Shown here piece after piece: positions 60,465 to 64,000 of a stretch of DNA of 64,000 bases. A program made the position numbers and the translations under genes. The stretch is taken from contig VMRT01000006.1 of the NCBI GenBank assembly GCA_007713455.1, positions 82,487 through 146,486 on the forward strand, written 5' to 3'. Under the pieces are notes generated by a model. That model was not told the DNA's origin and searched no databases. It saw only the letters and a list, made by a program, of their open reading frames with translations. The stretch's first letter is position 1. Each line of letters starts with the position of its first letter. The DNA is from Pseudomonas sp. (GTDB taxonomy: Bacteria; Pseudomonadota; Gammaproteobacteria; Pseudomonadales; Pseudomonadaceae).

Positions 60465-62987
60465 TCATTGCTTTCTAGGTTTAATCCTAGCGGTCGGTTC
60501 TGCCTCCATAGGGTTATCAGGCCACCAGTGCTTGGGGTACCGACCCTTTAGATCTTTCTTCACCTGAATGTAGGTATTGGCCCAAAAGCTGGCGAGATCT
60601 TGAGTAACCTGTACGGGTCTGCGAGCTGGAGACAGTAGATGCAGTAGTACTCCCTGACGGCCTCCTGCTATACGTGGAGTGTCAGCCATGCCAAACAGCT
60701 CCTGTAGCCTAACGGCAAGCACGGGAGGATGTTCTGAGTAATCAATGGCAACGCGCGAGCCAGATGGCACCTGCAGCGCTTTGGGGGCTAGTTCATCGAG
60801 GCGTGCAGGTAACGGCCAAGGCAGTAAGCCAATAAGGATGCTTGGGAGATCCAAGTTGGCGAAATGACTAAGTCGGCTGACTTTACCCAGGTACGGCCCC
60901 AGCCACACTTCAAGTGAGCTCAGGAGCGCGGCATCTGACAGATCAGGCCACTCACTCTCGCCCTTTTGCTCGAGATCCAGACAACGAAGAAGAGACACTC
61001 GTGCCTGCCACTGACGAAGTTCCGGTGTCCACGGTAGCAGCTCCATGCCCTTGCGACGTACGAGGCCGACCAATGCCCGAGAACGAGCCTCTTCATCAAG
61101 CCCGGGAATGGCCGCTCGACTCAGTACCAGCTCACCCACTCGCTTCTGACGCTCGGCTTTCAATACACCCTCGCGTTCGTCCCACTCGAGTTCATCACGC
61201 TGGCTTACCTGCTCGGCAAGCAGAGTGTCGAATAGCTGGGGATCAAGTGCTGCGGCAATGTAGATGCGCTCCTCTCTCTGACCTTGTCTGCTCCCAAGAT
61301 CTGCAATGACTAGCCAAGGTTCTTTCATCAGTGCGTCAGGCTCGCCAAACTGAGCGGCACGGCCATTTGCTAGTCGGTATTCAGCTCCACCATCGCGTCG
61401 CTGTCGAGCAACTCGATCGGGATAAGCGAAGGCCAAGAGCCCCCCTTGCCACCTTGGATGATCAGGGTCTGCCACAGGCTCAGATACCGGACCGCGTAGA
61501 TATCCCCTGAACTGCCTCGCTAGCTTACGTGCTCGTTGAACAGCCCCTCGACTGGCGCGTGAGGACGCTTCATTACCTAATACGCTAATACGATCATGAA
61601 GGTCAGCGCCGGTACCGCGGAGGATATCTTTTTCTCCAAGCAGCGCCGCGATGTCACAGGCGAGGTTACCGAGTCCGAATGCCTGGCCACGGAGTAACAG
61701 ATGCGCGATTCGTGGATGTGCAGGTAACTCAGCCATCGCTTGACCATGGGCAGTAATAACACCACGCTCATCTAATGCTCCTAGCCGGGTTAGTAGATCA
61801 CGAGCTTGCGCATAAGCTGCTACAGGAGGCGAGTCTAACCAAGCCAAATCGTCAGGCTGCACACCCCATCGCGCTAGCTGCAGCGCGAGTCCAGATAGAT
61901 CTGCCTGCAAAATTTCGGCAGCGTCGTATGCTGCAAGCTGGTCATGTTGCGATTCCGACCAGAGTCGATAGCAAACACCTGGTTCTAGGCGTCCTGCGCG
62001 GCCAGCACGTTGCGTAGCTGCCGCTCGAGAAACACGTTGCGTATCCAGGCGAGTCATACCACTGACAGGGTCAAAACGCGGCACGCGTGCCAGTCCAGCG
62101 TCCACTACGACGCGAACGCCGTCGATGGTTAAGCTCGTTTCGGCTATGTTGGTGGCAAGCACTAGTTTGCGTTTGCCTTGTGGCGCGGGTTCGATAGCAG
62201 CTCGCTGGGACGACAGGTCAAGTTCGCCATGGAGCGGACAAAGCATAATGTTATCTTGGTCCTTCAGTTGAGTTTTCAACTGCTCGTTAACCCGGCTTAT
62301 TTCAGCCTGACCGGGAAGGAACACAAGGATGCTCCCGCTTTGTTCAGATAGGGCCTGCAGGCAGATCTGAATCACGCGTTGCTCAACGAACTCACCGAAT
62401 TGATGAGGTCTCCCCCAATACGTGGTGACCGGAAACATACGGCCGTCGCTCTTCACTATTGGAGCGTCGTTCAGGAGCTTAGAAAGGCGATCCCCCTCAA
62501 GCGTTGCAGACATCAGAAGGATCTTAAGTGGTTGGCTTTCGTCCCTAAGAAGCTCACGGCCGTTTAGACAAAGTGCCAAGGCTAAATCTGCGTCAAGCGT
62601 ACGAAGATGGTATTCATCGAAGATGACAATCCCAACGCCGTCGAGGGCGGGGTCCTCTTGTAAACGACGGGACAGGATGCCCTCGGTGACGACTTCAACT
62701 CGGGTTTTCGGACCGACTTTGCTTTCCAAGCGAATCCGGTACCCGATGGTTTCACCTACTCTCTCACCCAATTCGCTAGCTAGACGCTCAGCCGCAGCTC
62801 GAGCAGCAAGACGCCTCGGCTCGAGCATCAAGATGGTTTGGGTTCCAAGCCATGTCTCATTCAATAGCGCGAGGGGAACTCGGGTTGTCTTACCCGCTCC
62901 TGGAGGAGCTTCAAGAACAGCTTCATTTCGCTCTGCCAATGCTGAGCGAAGGGCAGGCAGAGCAACGTCGATAGGGAGAAAGCTCAT
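60465..62987 (-). CDS. hrpB: Island-borne complete ATP-dependent helicase HrpB
   Basis: 840 aa, the full HrpB length. The motifs are intact: Walker A APPGAGKTT (about residue 31), DEYH (motif II, about 115), SAT, TNIAETSLTIDGVRVVVDAG and QRAGRAGRLEPG, then the HrpB C-terminal domain. It is clearly homologous to the interrupted native gene (long identical stretches, roughly 70-75% by eye) but has lower GC and different codon use, so it is a diverged copy from another lineage. At the position where the native gene is cut, DEFHERSLDA, this copy reads DEYHLRTLDA. The ATG at 62987 (MSFLPIDVAL) aligns with the family start; GTG at 63005 is the alternative. Confidence 0.93.
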   Translation of the reverse strand: MSFLPIDVALPALRSALAERNEAVLEAPPGAGKTTRVPLALLNETWLGTQTILMLEPRRLAARAAAERLASELGERVGETIGYRIRLESKVGPKTRVEVVTEGILSRRLQEDPALDGVGIVIFDEYHLRTLDADLALALCLNGRELLRDESQPLKILLMSATLEGDRLSKLLNDAPIVKSDGRMFPVTTYWGRPHQFGEFVEQRVIQICLQALSEQSGSILVFLPGQAEISRVNEQLKTQLKDQDNIMLCPLHGELDLSSQRAAIEPAPQGKRKLVLATNIAETSLTIDGVRVVVDAGLARVPRFDPVSGMTRLDTQRVSRAAATQRAGRAGRLEPGVCYRLWSESQHDQLAAYDAAEILQADLSGLALQLARWGVQPDDLAWLDSPPVAAYAQARDLLTRLGALDERGVITAHGQAMAELPAHPRIAHLLLRGQAFGLGNLACDIAALLGEKDILRGTGADLHDRISVLGNEASSRASRGAVQRARKLARQFRGYLRGPVSEPVADPDHPRWQGGLLAFAYPDRVARQRRDGGAEYRLANGRAAQFGEPDALMKEPWLVIADLGSRQGQREERIYIAAALDPQLFDTLLAEQVSQRDELEWDEREGVLKAERQKRVGELVLSRAAIPGLDEEARSRALVGLVRRKGMELLPWTPELRQWQARVSLLRCLDLEQKGESEWPDLSDAALLSSLEVWLGPYLGKVSRLSHFANLDLPSILIGLLPWPLPARLDELAPKALQVPSGSRVAIDYSEHPPVLAVRLQELFGMADTPRIAGGRQGVLLHLLSPARRPVQVTQDLASFWANTYIQVKKDLKGRYPKHWWPDNPMEAEPTARIKPRKQ

Positions 62988-63149
62988 ACTAATTTTACAG
63001 TGCACAAGGAGGACTGACAGAGATGATCACGCATATCAGAGCGAATGGCTCCTTTCTTGTGAAATGCTGGGGGGGGCTGATTGAATCGCCACACACATCA
63101 CCACCATCGAGGCCAAGTGATCCAGTACGCAAGACGCATCCACGTACGC

Positions 63150-63734
63150 TCACACAAGGCTCAATGACGATCGCATCCATCTCGGCATCTTGCAGGCCCT
63201 TAGCTTCATCAGCTCTTCGCCGCTCAGCGCACTAACAATCTTGGCAACCACATTAGCGGACAGCCCTTCTTTCCCGATGTAGTAGAGAGCAGTAAGCGCC
63301 ACACCTACCGTCGTGCCGGCGTGCTGCAAGCGGTCCTTGGATACGTGACGGAGGCGAACCACCGCATTGCCAACCTTGATCTCGCGAGTAGATCCGCTGG
63401 TGTAAAAGGTCGGCAACACCTGCATCTGTGTGCTGAGGCCCAACTTCCGAACAGCCTCCGCGCCGTGTATCTGGATCGTCTCGCCGTTCGCCTTCGTGAT
63501 GACCTCCATGACAGCCAGCGGACTCGGGCGCACCACCCTACCGGTGTACTTGCTCATTTTAGGGCGCATGTAGACACCGCGAGCCACTCGCTCCAGCGTG
63601 CCTGATTGCACCAGTCTAGAAAGCGCTTTATTAATCGACGCACGGGAACCAAGCTGCGCGAACACCGCGCCGACAAAGGGTCTCCCCTTTGGCATGTGCT
63701 TGACTCGATTCAAAATTGCTTGCGCGAGGGACAT
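63150..63734 (-). CDS. AbiEi/DUF6088-type antitoxin-like protein
   Basis: 194 aa. An N-terminal winged-helix segment (FVGAVFAQLGSRASINKALSRLVQSGTLERVARGVYMRP, about residues 20-60) is followed by the AbiEi-like C-terminal part (IQIHGAEAVRKLGLSTQMQVLPTFYTSG...). Such proteins are antitoxins or repressors of type IV toxin-antitoxin pairs with an AbiEii nucleotidyltransferase. That toxin would be expected downstream, but only about 145 bp separate the stop from the island hrpB gene. So the toxin is lost, lies elsewhere, or the protein acts alone. The reverse-strand sense matches hrpB. Confidence 0.75.
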   Translation of the reverse strand: MSLAQAILNRVKHMPKGRPFVGAVFAQLGSRASINKALSRLVQSGTLERVARGVYMRPKMSKYTGRVVRPSPLAVMEVITKANGETIQIHGAEAVRKLGLSTQMQVLPTFYTSGSTREIKVGNAVVRLRHVSKDRLQHAGTTVGVALTALYYIGKEGLSANVVAKIVSALSGEELMKLRACKMPRWMRSSLSLV

Positions 63735-64000
63735 ATGAACCCCAATTTTCCATCAGCGCCAAGAGAGGGACAGCAAGGTCAACACTCACTGTGCGGTCAC
63801 GGAACCGCCTCCTCTCACAGCCCCGCTGAGCAATCAGCCAGGTTCGACTAGATCTCTCAGGATGGTCTGAAGTAGCCATGTATTTCCCCGGCATACCACC
63901 TAGCGCAACTTTTAAACTCGCCAAATGATCAAAAAACAATCAATTCGACGAGTATTTCTTACGTTTTCGCCACCCGGACCCCACTCCGGTGGCCATTTCC
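63735..64000. other. Island DNA without a recognisable gene
   Basis: 266 bp with no supportable coding region. It includes an AT-rich tract (about 63906-63968), which could carry the antitoxin-like gene's promoter, and an imperfect hairpin near 63970-63993 (GCCACCCGGA with TCCGGTGGC, one bulge). The sequence does not contain the missing 5' part of native hrpB in the expected orientation. Confidence 0.4.

Larger units (their letters stand above)
53852..64000 (+). mobile_element. GInt-type genomic island inserted in hrpB (left part; right end beyond window)
   Basis: The DNA changes sharply from GC-rich host to AT-rich sequence at the break in hrpB. The first four genes are three tyrosine-recombinase-like proteins with a small coiled-coil protein third in order, all overlapping or abutting. 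From established knowledge, GInts have a tripartite structure: ginABCD operon, cargo, short AT-rich 3' end. This matches the left end seen here. The visible cargo is a complete hrpB and an AbiEi-type antitoxin-like gene. No second junction is visible, so the size is at least 10 kb. Related multi-recombinase families (Tn554, RIT elements, gamma-mobile-trio) fit the gene count and sizes less well. Confidence 0.8.

Noticed and set aside
51706..62987. Two hrpB genes as an old tandem duplication
   Set aside because: The left copy is broken inside motif II and adjoins AT-rich recombinase genes, and the two differ in GC and codon use. Insertion with a carried copy explains this better.
63631..63939. 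102-codon minus-strand frame near the right edge
   Set aside because: It needs a TTG start, overlaps the antitoxin-like gene in another frame and has no recognisable motif.
63950..63970. TTCGACGAG near the right edge, which resembles the hrpB DEFH codons, as a right attachment junction
   Set aside because: It is in the opposite orientation to that needed for the missing 5' half of hrpB, and only nine bases match.

Overview
The window looks like chromosome of a Pseudomonas-type gammaproteobacterium, most likely the Pseudomonas stutzeri (Stutzerimonas) group. The order amiB-mutL-miaA-hfq-hflX-hflK-hflC, hisZ, purA, tRNA-Leu, rnr, rlmB is the classic Pseudomonas arrangement. So is mpl-ubiX next to an aldehyde dehydrogenase-eat-eutB-eutC ethanolamine block. 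Base composition is strongly GC-rich until about 53.85 kb, then drops abruptly.

Layout. 1-16 kb is a leftward housekeeping superoperon: RNA decay (rnr), purine and histidine enzymes, HflKC, HflX, Hfq, tRNA modification (miaA, tsaE), mismatch repair, a cell-wall amidase and NAD(P)HX repair (nnr). queG follows on the + strand. 17-21.7 kb reads leftward again: a second, stand-alone FtsH-type protease, a small lipoprotein, ubiX and mpl. 21.8-28.6 kb is a rightward alcohol/ethanolamine catabolic block (Fe-ADH, aldehyde dehydrogenase, permease, EutB, EutC) with a good sigma-54 promoter before the permease. 28.6-37 kb holds a Tat-exported PhoD-type phosphatase, mtfA, ppa, a diguanylate cyclase, and a substrate-binding lipoprotein coupled to a GGDEF-EAL gene that carries one in-frame stop. 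37-44.8 kb has an ECF sigma factor and a six-gene NIS hydroxamate siderophore operon of the desferrioxamine/bisucaberin type behind a Fur-box-like site. 44.9-48 kb is xseB-ispA-dxs. 48-51.7 kb holds small accessory genes.

At about 53,852 the hrpB helicase gene is cut inside the codons just after its DExH motif by a lower-GC mobile element that runs past the right edge. Its first four overlapping genes are three large tyrosine-recombinase-like proteins plus a small coiled-coil protein third in order. This is the ginABCD signature of the genomic islands called GInts. The cargo includes a complete but diverged second hrpB and an AbiEi/DUF6088-type antitoxin-like gene without a visible toxin partner.

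The most interesting observation is that the island carries an intact replacement for the gene it destroyed, and that this copy is strongly altered exactly where the target was cut. This looks like a combination of host rescue and self-immunity. Other points worth attention are the loss of the cis-encoded activator normally next to the ethanolamine genes, the second FtsH, the nonsense codon in the GGDEF-EAL gene, and palindromic REP-like repeats.
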